A stretch of DNA of 64,000 nt from Laburnicola sp. R22_1 (Eukaryota > Ascomycota > Dothideomycetes > Pleosporales > Didymosphaeriaceae), in NCBI GenBank assembly GCA_014281115.1, contig JACONQ010000004.1:1984001-2048000 (forward strand), given 5' to 3'. The notes beneath the pieces are model-generated. The model saw only the letters and a list, made by a program, of their open reading frames with translations. It had not been told where the DNA came from and made no database searches. Position numbers and translations under genes: made by a program. Shown piece after piece: positions 37,792-49,298 of the stretch (the first letter of the stretch is position 1; the number at the start of each line of letters is the position of its first letter).

Positions 37792-40264
37792 ATGAGGACC
37801 GCAACTTTATTCTGGCGTAGCGTCGCTGCTTTGGCGCTTCCCATCACTCTCATTTCCGCCGTCTCGATCCCTTTGACCACGAGCCCCGAGGCATTGCCCG
37901 AAGAATTTACACATATCGCACCTCGCGATATTTCGGGGACCTTTGCAATCCAGAGATGCTCTGCACCACGCCCAGGCAAGTGGATGGGACAGAGTAATAA
38001 CCACATAGGCAAAGACCCGTATTATAAAAACTTCGGCTCGAACCCTACCCCAATCCGTGAGATTAGGGTTTTCCACAGCAATAAGAGGATATGGGACTTT
38101 CGTGTAACCTGGCAGGATGGAAAGACCCAGGTGCATGGTTCTTCGGACTGGGCACCCTCCGGGACAGCAGTATATGAGACCTGGAGGCTCCTGGATGGTA
38201 CAGATTCCCGAAGCCCAGAAAGGAAGTGACACCGCTAATCATTTTCTCCAACAGACGAAGTTATAACTGTAAGCTCCCCTGTAGTTCTCTATCGGAGTCA
38301 TTATACTCGGGTATGATTACTGATTGTGTTCGACAATCTAGTTCATGCATGTCGAAACATTTGAGACGAGCCAACACCAGGACTCGATTATTGGACTCCA
38401 ATTCCAATCCAACAAAGGACGATGGTCGCCTTATTTTGGAAGAGATCGCAGCAAGAACTTACCCCAGGGCCTAGGACGCGATTATTATCCTCGTCACTTC
38501 ATCGCGGCGGGTAACGTATTTCCCGAGGGATCCCCAATCGAAAAGAGCATTTCTGCGAATCTCCAGTACATCAACAGTTTTGAGCTATATATGTATGGCA
38601 CCAATATTGGCATGCAGGCCATTATGGTAAGATGCCCTACGTGTAACTATGAAACTTTGTCTGTATTGTTTACTAACTGGTGTGTTCAACGTAGCCCGTT
38701 TGGACGTCGCATCCTACCACCAAGTCTCGCATGATCGTTGATATCAAAAGCGATCCCTACGCTGGTCAACATTCCATTGGCTATGAGGGTTATTTCACAG
38801 ATGCCGACATCACACTCTTGAGTCCTCAGAGACTAGGTAGATCATTCCTGAAATCTATCAAATTGTGGAGAAGAGCTCAATACGTTAGTACCATGCAGGT
38901 AAGTGCTTCCACATGGAATCCATTCAATAGTTTGCACCGGGCTAATTTGGCGACTTCCCTGCAGTTAACTTGGTCTGATGGAGTTACCACGTTCACGGGA
39001 CCTCTGAGAGGAGCGAAGACTTCTACGGACGAATCTGCAGAGATTATCTTCGAAGAAAATCAATTCGTCGTCGGAATCGAAGCCTGGAACTCGAAGGAGC
39101 GGAATAACAACGGCGAAGGAGGAGTTTACAGCCTCCAATTTATCTACAACACTTACAAGATCAAAGGTATGGATATGGACTCCCGCAATCCTATTATGGT
39201 CGCACCGTCGCACAGCCAATATTCTTATCAAGACATCCTAAATCAAACCATACTAATTTCTCCTAGGCAATGGCGACATTGAGAAGGAACAAAATATCAC
39301 CCCAATTTTCGGAGCTTCGAACCCCTCTACTCGTCCAGATGCCAAGCTTGAAAGGTGGGGGCTCCGAATAAGGATCAATACAGCCTCATTGGATTTTCCG
39401 GCCTCTGGGCGCGTCCTAACGGCGTTGCCGAGAAAGATCAAATCCGGGCTATGAAGCCACTGTGGATCCAGGACGGCCCCATCAAATCAGATCTCAAGAT
39501 AGGATCTGTCAAACATGGAAATATCATCGCCGGTGTCGATGCAGCGAAGCTCAGCAACAATGGCCAGCAACAGTGGTCTAGCATCAACGACGCCCCAACT
39601 TGCTTGAATCTCGGCGGTAGATATGATTACACAACCACCGTATCTAACTCGATCATGGTTAGCGACACCACAAGTATCACTGCAGGCGTTACCGTTTCTA
39701 TGTCCACTACCTTGACAGCTTCGGCTGGTGCTTTTGGGACCAAGGTCGAAGCTTCTGCTAACCTAGGATTTGAGGCTTTTACGGAAGTTGGGAAAGAACA
39801 CACCAAGGAAGATACGTGGGAGACAACCAAGGAGCTGACCGCTTCGCACGAGTGGAGTGCTACCGCGCCCCCATACTCTGATTTCCGCGTCACAGTCAGG
39901 ACCGGCACGGCGGAGGTGAAGGATTCTACCTGGAATGGAACATTGACATTCACATACAAGGACGGTACGACCAAGGTAAGTGATGCGCCAGCTCTTTCTT
40001 CCCTTCACGATACAATAACTGACTAATGTGAAATTGTAGGATTATGAGGTCGACGGCACCTTTGCGGGTACAGACAATGGCATGCACATGTTCGTGGTTG
40101 TCGAATACATTCCGCTTGAAGGCCACACATTGCCTGACGATTGGTCGTGCCCCAACAGTCGGAAAATCCCCGAGAGCAAGAAGGAGAAGCTGCCCGGGGG
40201 CATCACAATGGAAGTCGTCTACCAGAAAGTCGAGAAATTCACGGATTTTAAAGCGGAAGAGTGA
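37792..40264 (+). CDS. Secreted aerolysin-like pore-former-like protein, right copy (frame broken in exon 6)
   Basis: Seven exons: 37792-38197, 38255-38268, 38342-38636, 38695-38898, 38965-39166, 39267-39975, 40040-40264. All introns are GT-AG (donors such as GTACAG, GTAAGC, GTAAGA, GTAAGT). The second exon is only 14 nt. Domain features are as in the left copy: signal peptide, beta-rich lectin-like half, then a Ser/Thr-rich aerolysin-like half. Exon 7 is in phase and ends at TGA 40262-40264. Exon 6 is one base short: a run of five G at about 39357-39361, where the left arm has six, leaves exon 6 out of phase with exon 7. Taken literally this copy is therefore also broken, at another place. 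The two breaks are each contradicted by the other arm, so either may be a sequencing error. Alternative: the breaks are real and both copies are decaying. Confidence 0.6.
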
Positions 40265-40269
40265 AGGAT

Positions 40270-40618
40270 GCATGAGCAGAATCATGCATTCGATGCTAGG
40301 GAATGTGTAGCGCATGAAGAGGTTGCGGGGGGAGAGGTTGTGGGGGGAGAGGTTGTGGGGGGAGAGGTTGCGGGGGGATGACGTTGGATAGACATGGACT
40401 GTGGCCTTTGCGCGACTACAATACGCTCATTACTGCTTTACTTCTTCTGTACTTAACTTCTCAATACAATCTGTGTTTTCCGAGAGCTTTAGTTGATGCT
40501 ACTACTACCCACCATCACAGCTATCCTCGATCCTTATATCTCTCTTGCCCCAGTCCAGCCACTCCAAGCTCCCGGGCACCAAATACCAACTTTTGACTTT
40601 TAGGGCGCCCATAAGTTT
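40270..40618. other. 3' flank of the right toxin-like gene, with a G-run tandem repeat
   Basis: At 40320-40380 a unit of the form GAGAGGTTG(T/C)GGGGGG is repeated four times. The left arm (27280-27340) has the same array, but every G-run is five instead of six bases. No gene is seen. At 40618 the island gives way to AT-rich DNA. Confidence 0.7.
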
Positions 40619-40996
40619 ACATCTCTTAGTAGCAACAAACCTAAATCACCGCGGATTTATAACTTAACTATAGCCTTAACCTTTAGTATATAGAAAGATT
40701 TTTTTATTAATAGCTACTAATACTAATATAGGTAGTAGTAATATAATTATAAAAATACTATTTTTTCTATATAAAAAGGCCTTTTAGAAACTTCTTTACC
40801 TTCTTTTATATTTTTTAAATCTCTAACTTCTAAGTACTTATCTAAAAAAGCACTAATGTGCCTATACTATCTAATATTAATTATATTAGTCTACTTTCTC
40901 TATTACACTTTTTTAATTAGAACTAATCTCTCTTTTTAAAACGCTCTTACTATATACCTTTTTTTTCTAGGAAAAGCTACATTGCGCAACTATACT

Positions 40997-42485
40997 ATTA
41001 ATATAACTATATAAAACTATGTATTTCTAGAGACTAGTGCTATAAATAAGATTCTTTATATTTAGACATAAGTTAGATTTAAATAAGTAGTTAATAAGTA
41101 TAGCTAGTATTAGATAAGATTAATATTAACCCGAACTAGTAGAATAATATAGTGAGTTCACTATAAGTAATAATAAATAAGTAGTTAATAAGTATAGCTA
41201 GCGTTAGATAAGAGCTATATTAAATCTAACTAGTAAAATAATATAGTAAGTTTACTGTAAGTAATAGTAAATAGATAGTTAATAAGCATAGCTAGTGTTA
41301 GACAAGAGCAGTATATAAGAAAACACTCTATTTAATATAAGTGCAGACGCGCGTGGTGCTAAAGAATTAATAATACCTAAACTTAAAGAAGATATTTATA
41401 TTAATAACTATATCTATGCTAATATTAGATAGAAATGCAAAATAGTACATATAAGATAGAGTTGTGGGTATTTTCTAATATTGTGTAAGAATCTACTTAA
41501 CCTTAGGATTTTTCTTAACACTAGTAATAATAAAGAGGAGTTTATATAGAGATATAAAGGGGGAGCTAGTCTACTAGAAATACTTAGAAATAAGGCTTTT
41601 AGTATAATAAGGTATATGGAAAAGAAGCTTAAGGTAGATCTAATACTATATATAGCCTACTATAGCCCTAGGGAATATATTATTACTAATAATAAGTCTT
41701 TTAATAGTATAGTTGCCTAGGCATAAGATATAAAGAACCTAAGCCTAAAGATGGCACTAGAGAGCGTGTAGTTTTAAAAGCTATAGTAATGCACTATATT
41801 TATAATTATTAAAGTAGCCTTTAAAGTAAACACTAACTATAGTGTAGTGTAGTTAAGTAATATACCTAATATTCTATATATATAATATTAGCATATATAA
41901 TCCGCTTAGTATAAACTAGACCTACTCTTACTACTACTACTAAGAGTAGTATACACATTAATCCTACTAATAATCGCATATAAATAAAAACTATAAAGGC
42001 TAGTATACTTATTAATTTCTACCACTACTTATAATAATATAATAGCTAGTATATTAATTAATTTTACTACTACTTATATATAAATAATTAGAAGACTTTT
42101 ATAGTAAATTATAATATACTATATAGAAGCAAATTATTATAAAGTATACATACTTATAAACTCTATAGTTAACACTAACTATATAAATATAAAAGTATAT
42201 AGATTAGATAGTTAGTATATATAGCGCGCTCTAGCTATAAATAGTATAAAATTAAGTATAGTTCTGCCTAGCGCTATAATATAAAGGCGTGTTATAGTAA
42301 CTTATTATATACTTAACACTAATTATATATAATTATACGCAAAGTTATATAAGTGTATATAAAAAAAATAGATATTACTAGAGCTCTTAGGGTATATTTA
42401 GCGCGTAAGCGTACGTAAGCGTGTATAGAGCTACACAGATATTCTAGGTGCATATACTTACTAAAAAAATTCTAATATATACTTT
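40997..42485. other. AT-rich non-coding DNA with a tandem repeat
   Basis: No gene. A unit of about 94 bp starting near AATAAGTAGTTAATAAGTA occurs at about 41082, 41175 and 41270. The copies differ mainly by C/T and G/A. The rest looks like RIP-decayed repeat DNA of unknown class. Confidence 0.5.
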
Positions 42486-43505
42486 TTAAAATAGTGTTCT
42501 TTACTAAGCTACTAATTTTTACCTAATCTAATTCTTTTAAATAATTATAAAACTATATATTTTCTATTTTTAAACCTATAAAATCTAGAATTTAGGGTTA
42601 GGTAGAAGTTCTATATAACACGCTAGTAATTAGTACTATTATATTAACTAGTAATTACTATTTAGTAAGAGACTTTAACTTTATACTTTAAGAAATCTTT
42701 TTTAAAAGCTTACTAAGCAGCTTACTAAGTAGCTTACTAAGCTTTTTTAAATTCTAGCCAATTAAAGAGCTTTATTTACTGACTAATTAGTATTATTTTA
42801 ATAATATAGGTGCCCTATATACTCTAGGTGCTCTAGGTACTCTAGATACACTAGTAATATAGATATATATTCTTACACAACCTTATATATATATATACTA
42901 AAAAAAGTAGTATTATAAGTACGCTTAGAGCGCTTTTAGTGCGTAGATATATATAGAGCTACCTAAGTGCTATAGGTGCGTATATACACTTAAAATCTTT
43001 CTTAATATATATACGTCTACACACTAAATACACTTAAAGTACACTAGTAATACTACTTTTTTCTTAGTATATATATATATAAAGTTATATAAGAATATAT
43101 ATTTATATTACTAGTGTATCTAGTGTATCTAGAGTACCTAGAGTATATAGGACACCTATACTATTAAAATAATACTAATTAATTAGCAAATAAAGCTCTT
43201 TAATTAGCTACAATTTAAAAAAAAGCTTAGTAAGCTACGTACTAAGTAGTTTACTAAGCTTTTTAAAAAAGATTTTTTAAAGTATAAAGTTAAAGTATAA
43301 AGTTAAAGTCTCTTACAAGATAGTAATTACTAGTTAATATAATAGTACTAATTACTAGCGTGTTATATAAAACTTCTACCTAACCCTAAATTCTAGATTT
43401 TATAGGTTTAAAAATAGAAAAAATATAGTTTTATAATTATTTAAAAGAATTAGATTAGGCGAAAATTAGTAGCTTAGTAAAGAACACTATTTTAAGTTTA
43501 AACTT
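42486..43505. repeat. Older fold-back element of about 1 kb
   Basis: 42486-42900 is an imperfect inverted repeat of about 43065-43505. Paired landmarks are TTAAAATAGTGTTCT / AGAACACTATTTTAA, GGGTTAGGTAGAAGTT / AACTTCTACCTAACCC, and a cluster of AGCTTACTAAG repeats on each side (42706-42746 and 43222-43263). The arms differ by many transitions and small indels, unlike the large duplication nearby. The inner 160 bp is also weakly palindromic. It may be a fold-back transposon or an old inverted duplication. Confidence 0.75.
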
Positions 43506-44294
43506 TAATATATTATTAAATTATCTACTTAGGGGTAGAATAATAAAGGCTTTTATCTTAAATAATATATAAAAAAAGCAGAGCCCCCTACTTAGTAATT
43601 AAAAAGAGCGTAAAAAGGTAATTATAAAAATGCGTGTTCGAACTGTTAAGCGAGCTTGCCGGTCTTAGCGCGAGGCAAACTTTAATAACTTTTTAACTAC
43701 TTTATTATTATTATAACTTTTTTAAAAAATTAATATAATAATTTATTAGTACTATATTTTTATATAATAATATTACGTAATATATATAATAACTAGTAAA
43801 ATAAAGAGTTTTTTATTAATTACTATCTAATTATATAATAAAAATTGTATTTTTAAATTAAATAATTAAAAACTAGTATTTTCTCTATAAATCTATTAAA
43901 AAATTAAAATTATAGCTTTACTAGTAAAAAAGTTATAAAGCTGTAGAAAAATTACTTATTTAGACTATTTGTGCATATCTGCGCAAGTCTACGCATATCT
44001 ATATATCTCTAAGCACAGCTTTCCCTTACAGCGTTGTACCGTACACCAAAAGGTCTGCGATGTTTCTCTCCCAGATATATCTCTAAGCATTTTTATACTA
44101 GTAAATTACTTATATAAAAATGCGTATAAATGCATAAGTCTGCGCACGTCTGCGCACAATTCGCATAGTTAAGCAGAGAAACGTTCCTAATAAGGGCGTA
44201 ATTTAGCATTTCTAGCAGCTCCTATACGTACGTAGCGCCTATACAAGCCGTAGCGTAGAGCAATAAGGGTTAACCATACCGTACTACGCTACGT
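43506..44294. other. Decayed dispersed repeat and island edge
   Basis: 43500-43680 carries a better preserved copy of the repeat also seen at 19570-19750 (opposite strand), including the unmutated stretch TGTTCGAACTGTTAAGCGAG. 43970-44180 resembles 19760-19900 and includes CTGCGCACGTCTGCGCAC. No gene is recognisable. Confidence 0.5.
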
Positions 44295-44817
44295 TGTCAG
44301 CGCTGGCCCGCACTCGCAGTGGTATCACCAAAGCTTTGGCTGAGAGAGCCTCTCGCTCAATGGCCAGCAATTCCGATTACGCATCCTGATAGACGGCCCA
44401 TACGAACACTCTGGCCGCGTTCATTCCCAGCTTTCACAATGCAGCAGCATATTGTGTATTGCGGGAGGTGTGGGTATCACGGCTTGTTTGCCATTGCTGC
44501 AACAAAGCGAAACACAAGTCACCAAACTCTTCTGGTCTAGCCGCAAGCCTGGTCTGATCACAGCCCTGATGCCTACTTTGAACGCCTTTTCTTCCAAGGT
44601 CGACGTGAAAACGCTTGTCGGACAGCGATTCGACCTGAAATCCATCATTCAGCAAGAATTGGTCGATCACGACGGCACCGGCAAAGGGCCATTGGCTATT
44701 GTGGTTTCGGGGCCTCCGGGGCTAGCAGATGACGTTCGGTTCCAGGTTGTTCATATCGCGAGGAGTTCTAAGCAAAGCCGCCCTTATGTACTGGTAGACG
44801 AGGCTTTCAGCTGGTGA
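44295..44817 (+). pseudogene. Ferric-reductase-like NAD-binding C-terminal fragment
   Basis: The piece begins at the boundary with repeat DNA and reads ARTRSGITKALAERASR, then, after a frame change near 44360, LRILIDGPYEHSGRV, then CIAGGVGITACLPLL and KLFWSSRKPGLI. It ends VVSGPPGLADDVR...EAFSW and a stop at 44815-44817. These are the FAD-end, DGPYG-like and NAD-binding motifs of the FRE/NOX ferric reductase family, whose members are membrane oxidoreductases that reduce ferric or cupric ions at the cell surface. The six-helix haem domain and most of the FAD domain are missing and the frame is broken, so this is a relic left when the 5' part was lost to the neighbouring repeat block. Confidence 0.75.
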
Positions 44818-45622
44818 ATGTGGTGTACCCGGCATAGGACATTAGACGCGATTTTGGGTGCAAGCACACTGTCGCTGAGCGGCGAACGACGAGGAATATA
44901 ATAGTAGCAACTGATATGAATGAATGAATGAATGAGAATGCGTTATGTTCGTGGGCATCTGGACTATATCGAAGCGCCCCATCTCATCGGGTGTCAAAAA
45001 GGACTCGGGTTCGGGACATCACCGACTCGAAATTGCAGTCTGGTATTGAGTGCAACCTTGCTCTGATCGAGGCCGAAGATCTTTGCTTGCATAACTGACG
45101 CGCAAGGTTCTAGCCTATCACCTCGTAATGGGTGGCACACCGTACAGTATTCGGGGGTCGGCCCGCCTCTAATCCATGTCGAATCTATGGACCATGACAC
45201 GTCCTACTCGGCCGACGGCCCTAAGGGTTACGGCGCTATTTCCATCGATAAGGTATGCCGACCCTGTCGATGATTACCTAAACTGCACAACCGTTGATTG
45301 GCCTGCGGATGCTCGGCGCTTCCCTTTCTGGCGGTGTGCTTTTGGCAGCTGTGGACCTCCGAACGCAACCAGGCACTCAAGGTACGGATGTACGGATTCT
45401 CGTAGACACCGACACCGAGTCTCTCCTACCTGTGTACTCTGACAAAATCGACAGTTGTAGGATATGCCTCACTCCGGGCTCATGGTGCGAGATAGAATAA
45501 ATACCGATGCCAGGTCCCCTACTAATTCTGCACCACTCCTCAGATTTGCGCTTTCTCCATTCACATAGGCAGCTTATCTTTCTACCGACCCAACTTGCTC
45601 ATCGACCTACCAGATTACAAAC
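44818..45622. other. Intergenic DNA upstream of the monooxygenase
   Basis: Normal composition. A GAAT microsatellite lies at about 44918-44936. Open frames at 45176-45500 show no domain and lack supporting structure, so I do not call them genes. The last few hundred bases presumably hold the promoter of the next gene. Confidence 0.4.
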
Positions 45623-47036
45623 ATGGCTAAAGACGGGGCAGCCAACAACCAACCTTTCGACATGGCCATCATCGGCGGGGGTCTTATTGGCCTCCAGCTC
45701 GCGCTGGGCCTTGCGAAGCGGAATATTCCTGTCACGGTCTACGAACAAGCACTTGAACTCAAAGAGATCGGTGCCGGCATCGGCTTCTCCTTCAACATCA
45801 TGGACTGTCAGAAGGCCCTGGACCCTGTTATCGCCAAATGCCTGGATAAAGTCGCGATCATGTCTGGCAACAATGTGGGTTGGATTAATGGCTGTACCCA
45901 ATCGGACCTCCGTCTACGGCCAAGGGACAAGCTGCTTGATATGGAACTCACAACCCCCGAGGGCGAACTACATGCCTTCACCCACCGTGCTCACTTTCTG
46001 AACGAGTTGGTGAATCTCACCGCACCCGAGCAGCTGAAGCTTGGAAAGCGAGTGGATACGATTGTGGACAGAGGCGACGATGAGAAGCTTCTGATCAAGT
46101 TTTGCGACGGCACGACTGCTGAGGCAGATGCGGGTGAGTAGCCATGCGTTGTTTCAGAGCATGAAGCATCAGAGGCTAACCGATCCATTCTTCCTTCCAG
46201 TTATTGGTTGCGACGGGATCAAATCCCGCGTTCGTCAGGTCGTTCTAGGTGAAGACGACCCGTCCGCCTTTCCTCATTATGCCCACGAGAGTGCATACCG
46301 CTGCCTCATTGACATGGACAAGGCCACTCCCGTGCTGGGCCATCTCACAGAAAGAGTGATCATGTATGCGGGCCACGGTGCACACTTCGCAGCCTATCCC
46401 GTGGACGATTACAAACAACTGAACTTTGCCGCGTTCGTCCGCGACGATGGGGAATGGCCTGACTGCAATAAGCAAACGATGATTGGAAAAAAGGAGGACC
46501 TCGTAGAAGCCTTCTCCCACTTTGGCCCTACTGTACGAGACTTGATGAAGATCCTTCCCGACGAGCTCAATCGTTGGGCCATATTTGACACGCTCGACTA
46601 CCCACTATCCACCTTCGCCTATCACCGTGTGGCCCTTGCCGGAGATGCCGCTCACGGCTCGACACCGCATCATGGCGCGGGCGCGGGCATGGGCGTCGAG
46701 GACGCACTGGTGCTAGCCACCGTTCTGGAACACGCAGCCGGAATGCTGAAGACGAAGCGCAGCGCGGTCAGCAAATCCAAGGCCCTGGTCGAGGCATTCG
46801 AGGCGTACAGTTCGGTCCGTCGGGAACGTGCGCAGTGGCTTGTTGCCAGCAGTCGCCGCCAGGGATTAATGGTCAAGTGGTTGGATCCAGAGGTAGGAAG
46901 CGATCCTGAGAAATTCGTGAAGTCTACGCGAGAGCGCGTGGACACGCTTTTCTATCATGATTGGAAGGGTATGCTCTCCAAAGCGACGGACGAGTTTGAT
47001 CGCCGGTGCCAGGCTGCAGCGATTCCCGTTAGCTAG
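45623..47036 (+). CDS. FAD-dependent monooxygenase (salicylate-hydroxylase-like)
   Basis: Two exons (45623-46133, 46201-47036; intron GTGAGT...TTCCAG, 67 bp) give 448 residues, the usual size for single-component aromatic hydroxylases. A Rossmann GxGxxG lies at residues 18-23 (IIGGGLIG) with the ribose-binding Glu41 at the end of the second strand. The DG motif reads VIGCDGIKSRVR (about 171-182) and spans the splice site. The GD motif is at 318-319 in ALAGDAAHGSTPHHGAGAGM. Such flavoproteins use NAD(P)H and O2 to hydroxylate small aromatic or polyketide substrates, usually in the cytosol. There is no signal peptide or membrane anchor. Fungal relatives occur both in catabolic loci and in secondary-metabolite clusters; substrate cannot be told here. 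The start at 45623 gives an N-terminus just ahead of the FAD fold. Confidence 0.92.
46134..46200 (+). other. Intron of the monooxygenase gene
   Basis: GTGAGT donor and TTCCTTCCAG acceptor. Splicing makes the Val codon G|TT in ADA-V-IGCDG, restoring the conserved DG motif. Confidence 0.9.
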
Positions 47037-47329
47037 GCTGTGCGTTCTTGTGCGTTTCTGGAGCTTGTACTGCCCTGAACATGGTACCTACAGGATAGTC
47101 TCCTTTTTGAAGGAGCTTGTCTACACACCTCTTTGTCGTGTATGTATTTTTTTGGTAGCAAAAAGCGCTACGTTGAGAAAAGCATCTGATGGCACGTGCA
47201 GCCTACCTTCGAATAGGCATAGAGGCAGCTAAGCTTCGGCACCTGCGCACCCACTGCGGTGTGGCGCCCATGCTCCTTTGAGTCCTTTCCTTTCCCAACG
47301 CCGCACCACACGACGACGAAGCCGTCACA

Positions 47330-48186
47330 ATGCGCTTCCACTCGCTTGCCAATGCTGCCGTCTCTCTTGCTCTGTTCCTCCGCGCATTGCCATGCACTTC
47401 GGCACAATTCACTTTCCCGCCTCCCCTCACGCGCCCTCTCGCCGACTACACCGCCGGCGCCGCCACGCCAACTCTGAACTTCTCCGCCGGTGATAGCATG
47501 CTGGGGGGCTGGACGACGCCTGGGCGTCTCATGTCGTTCCTGGTCTATCGATGCACAGGATCAACGGCGCCAGGCGCCACCATCCAACCGTCGAACAGCG
47601 CGTTCAATTCCACCATGGGCCACCTCGCGCCCGACAGGACGTGGGAGCAGATGCCGCTGTACAGCAGCGCGGCGGATATGTTTGGCAATGGATTCAATCC
47701 AGGCGACAATCCAATCTGGTTTCATGCCGACTTTTTGGCGCCAAACAAGACGACGGGAGACTTGTGCTGGTTTGAGCTGTACGTCTGCGCCCAACACTGT
47801 GATTGCGATGCATGCATGGCGCATGCACTGACACGCGGCTCGCGAGTAGTTATCCCGGCACGGACGAATACACCAGCGGCCCCGATGGCAGCCCCGAACG
47901 CGTCGCTACGGTGAATGGCGACGGCGACTGGTATTTTGCGACCGAGCCTTTTACCGTCAAGCCAGCGCGGCCGACCAACTACACTGTCACGTGGAAAGAT
48001 GGCCGCCCTCAACCGAATATCCCGAAAAATGATACAGACTTGATGGCGGCATTTCAGAGCGATTTTCCCGGTCTGGCGAGGTCGACGGGATCGGCGTCGA
48101 GTAGCAAGAGTGGAGGGTATAGCGTCTTGCTCCAGGGTCCGGGGTTGATGGGCTGTTTTGCTCTGGTTCTGGCTGTTGCGCTGTGA
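47330..48186 (+). CDS. Secreted, probably GPI-anchored protein of unknown function
   Basis: Two exons (47330-47778, 47850-48186; intron GTACGT...GAGTAG, 71 bp) encode 261 residues. An N-terminal signal peptide (about 1-25, ending near CTSAQ) is followed by an ordered region with Asn-glycosylation sequons (NFS, NST, NKT, NYT, NDT) and Cys residues. A Ser/Gly-rich linker (TGSASSSKSGG) then leads to a hydrophobic C-terminal tail (LLQGPGLMGCFALVLAVAL). Signal plus Ser-rich spacer plus terminal hydrophobic tail is the usual layout of a GPI-anchored fungal surface protein. I do not recognise the central domain. It lies about 300 bp downstream of the monooxygenase on the same strand and is independently spliced. 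The intron is supported by the in-phase join FEL-YPGTDEY. Confidence 0.75.
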
Positions 48187-49298
48187 AGTGAGAAGGCATA
48201 CCTGTGGTTGCCGCTGATAAGAGGAGAGAGGGCGCTTATCGGGCGTCTGCAACACAACCAACGCGATACTAGGCTTGCAGCATTGTCTGTGAAGAGGGAG
48301 ACAAATTCTATTGTGGGACCGCTTCTCCTCAACTACGCTCCTACCCTACGGGGAGGCTGCCCAACCTAGATGATGAAGACGGCAACGCAGAGGCCTCCGA
48401 GAATGAAATCGACGGCGGCCGGTTCCAGCCAAGGAAGCGTTAGTGGACCATCCATGTCCAACCCGCACTGTCCTGCACGTTGCCGTCAGAGCCTGAGTTC
48501 CTGGAGACCAGACACGGGTAGGGGACTTGTCTCGGCTGTGCCTGTGCGTCGTCTTGCCTACGACTCTGATCCAATCGAGACGAACTAGATGGCTTAGTTC
48601 GCTATTCCTAAAGGTTTACGTAAATTCCTATAGGGTGCTACAGTACAAAGCGAACCATGGTAGATAATCCCGTTACGTGGCTATATCATGTAAAGGGTGC
48701 AATGGGTCGGTCACTCGCCCTTATGCTCAGTTTTCACAATCTCAGCCTTATCCTTGGCAACATCTTCGTAAAGTTCCTCCGCGTTTTGCGTCTGCACGTT
48801 CTTGAACTGGCAAAGCGGCGCACCACTAGCAAAAAGCTAATTAATTTTGTCTAACAACCCTCCCTTTAGTTCTGGAACAAAGAAAAACACCCTAATAACC
48901 GCTAGATTATTTATAGCACTGTATACATGTCCTAGTTTGCTGCTATAATTAGCGTAGTCTATATTAATAAGGTAGGGCGTTGTGAACGAACTAAGGAAAG
49001 TAGTTAGAATAGAGACGGCCATGGGTTTGTCTTTCCCTTGCCCTAAGGCGGCTGCTTTAAAAACGATGACGTAGACGCTATAAACGACTAGTTAGCTGTA
49101 CACTTAAGCGTGGTGTCGAGAAAGACTTACATTAGAGCCCAGGACAGGTTGAAGAAGAAACTAAACAGCATTAACGGGGCGTCCATGGGCGCTGTGCAGG
49201 GGGAGGACTACAGCAACTTTGCGTCTGATAGATCAGACCTAAAAGGCCACGGTGGAAACAAGGACAATTACATGACCCTGCTCCCCGCTACGAAACAT
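48187..49298. other. Intergenic region between two convergent genes
   Basis: No gene is supported. 48840-49020 is AT-rich with C-to-T looking sequence and may be a small repeat relic. A 104-codon frame at 49110-49424 overlaps the hydrolase 3' end on the opposite strand and has no motif. Confidence 0.4.

Larger units (their letters stand above)
33918..40996 (-). repeat. Right arm of a large inverted duplication
   Basis: The 7079-bp mirror of 26659-33739. Outside 40996 the sequence is AT-rich and unlike the left flank, where a copia LTR begins 20 bp away. The outer breakpoints therefore differ and the arms end in AGTATAGTTGCGCAATG (sense of the left arm). Confidence 0.95.

Noticed and set aside
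44319..44540. 73-codon frame starting MVSPKLW
   Set aside because: An alternative frame over the ferric-reductase relic, whose family motifs lie in other frames.
45176..45500. Overlapping frames upstream of the monooxygenase
   Set aside because: No motif and no continuity with the monooxygenase; treated as intergenic.
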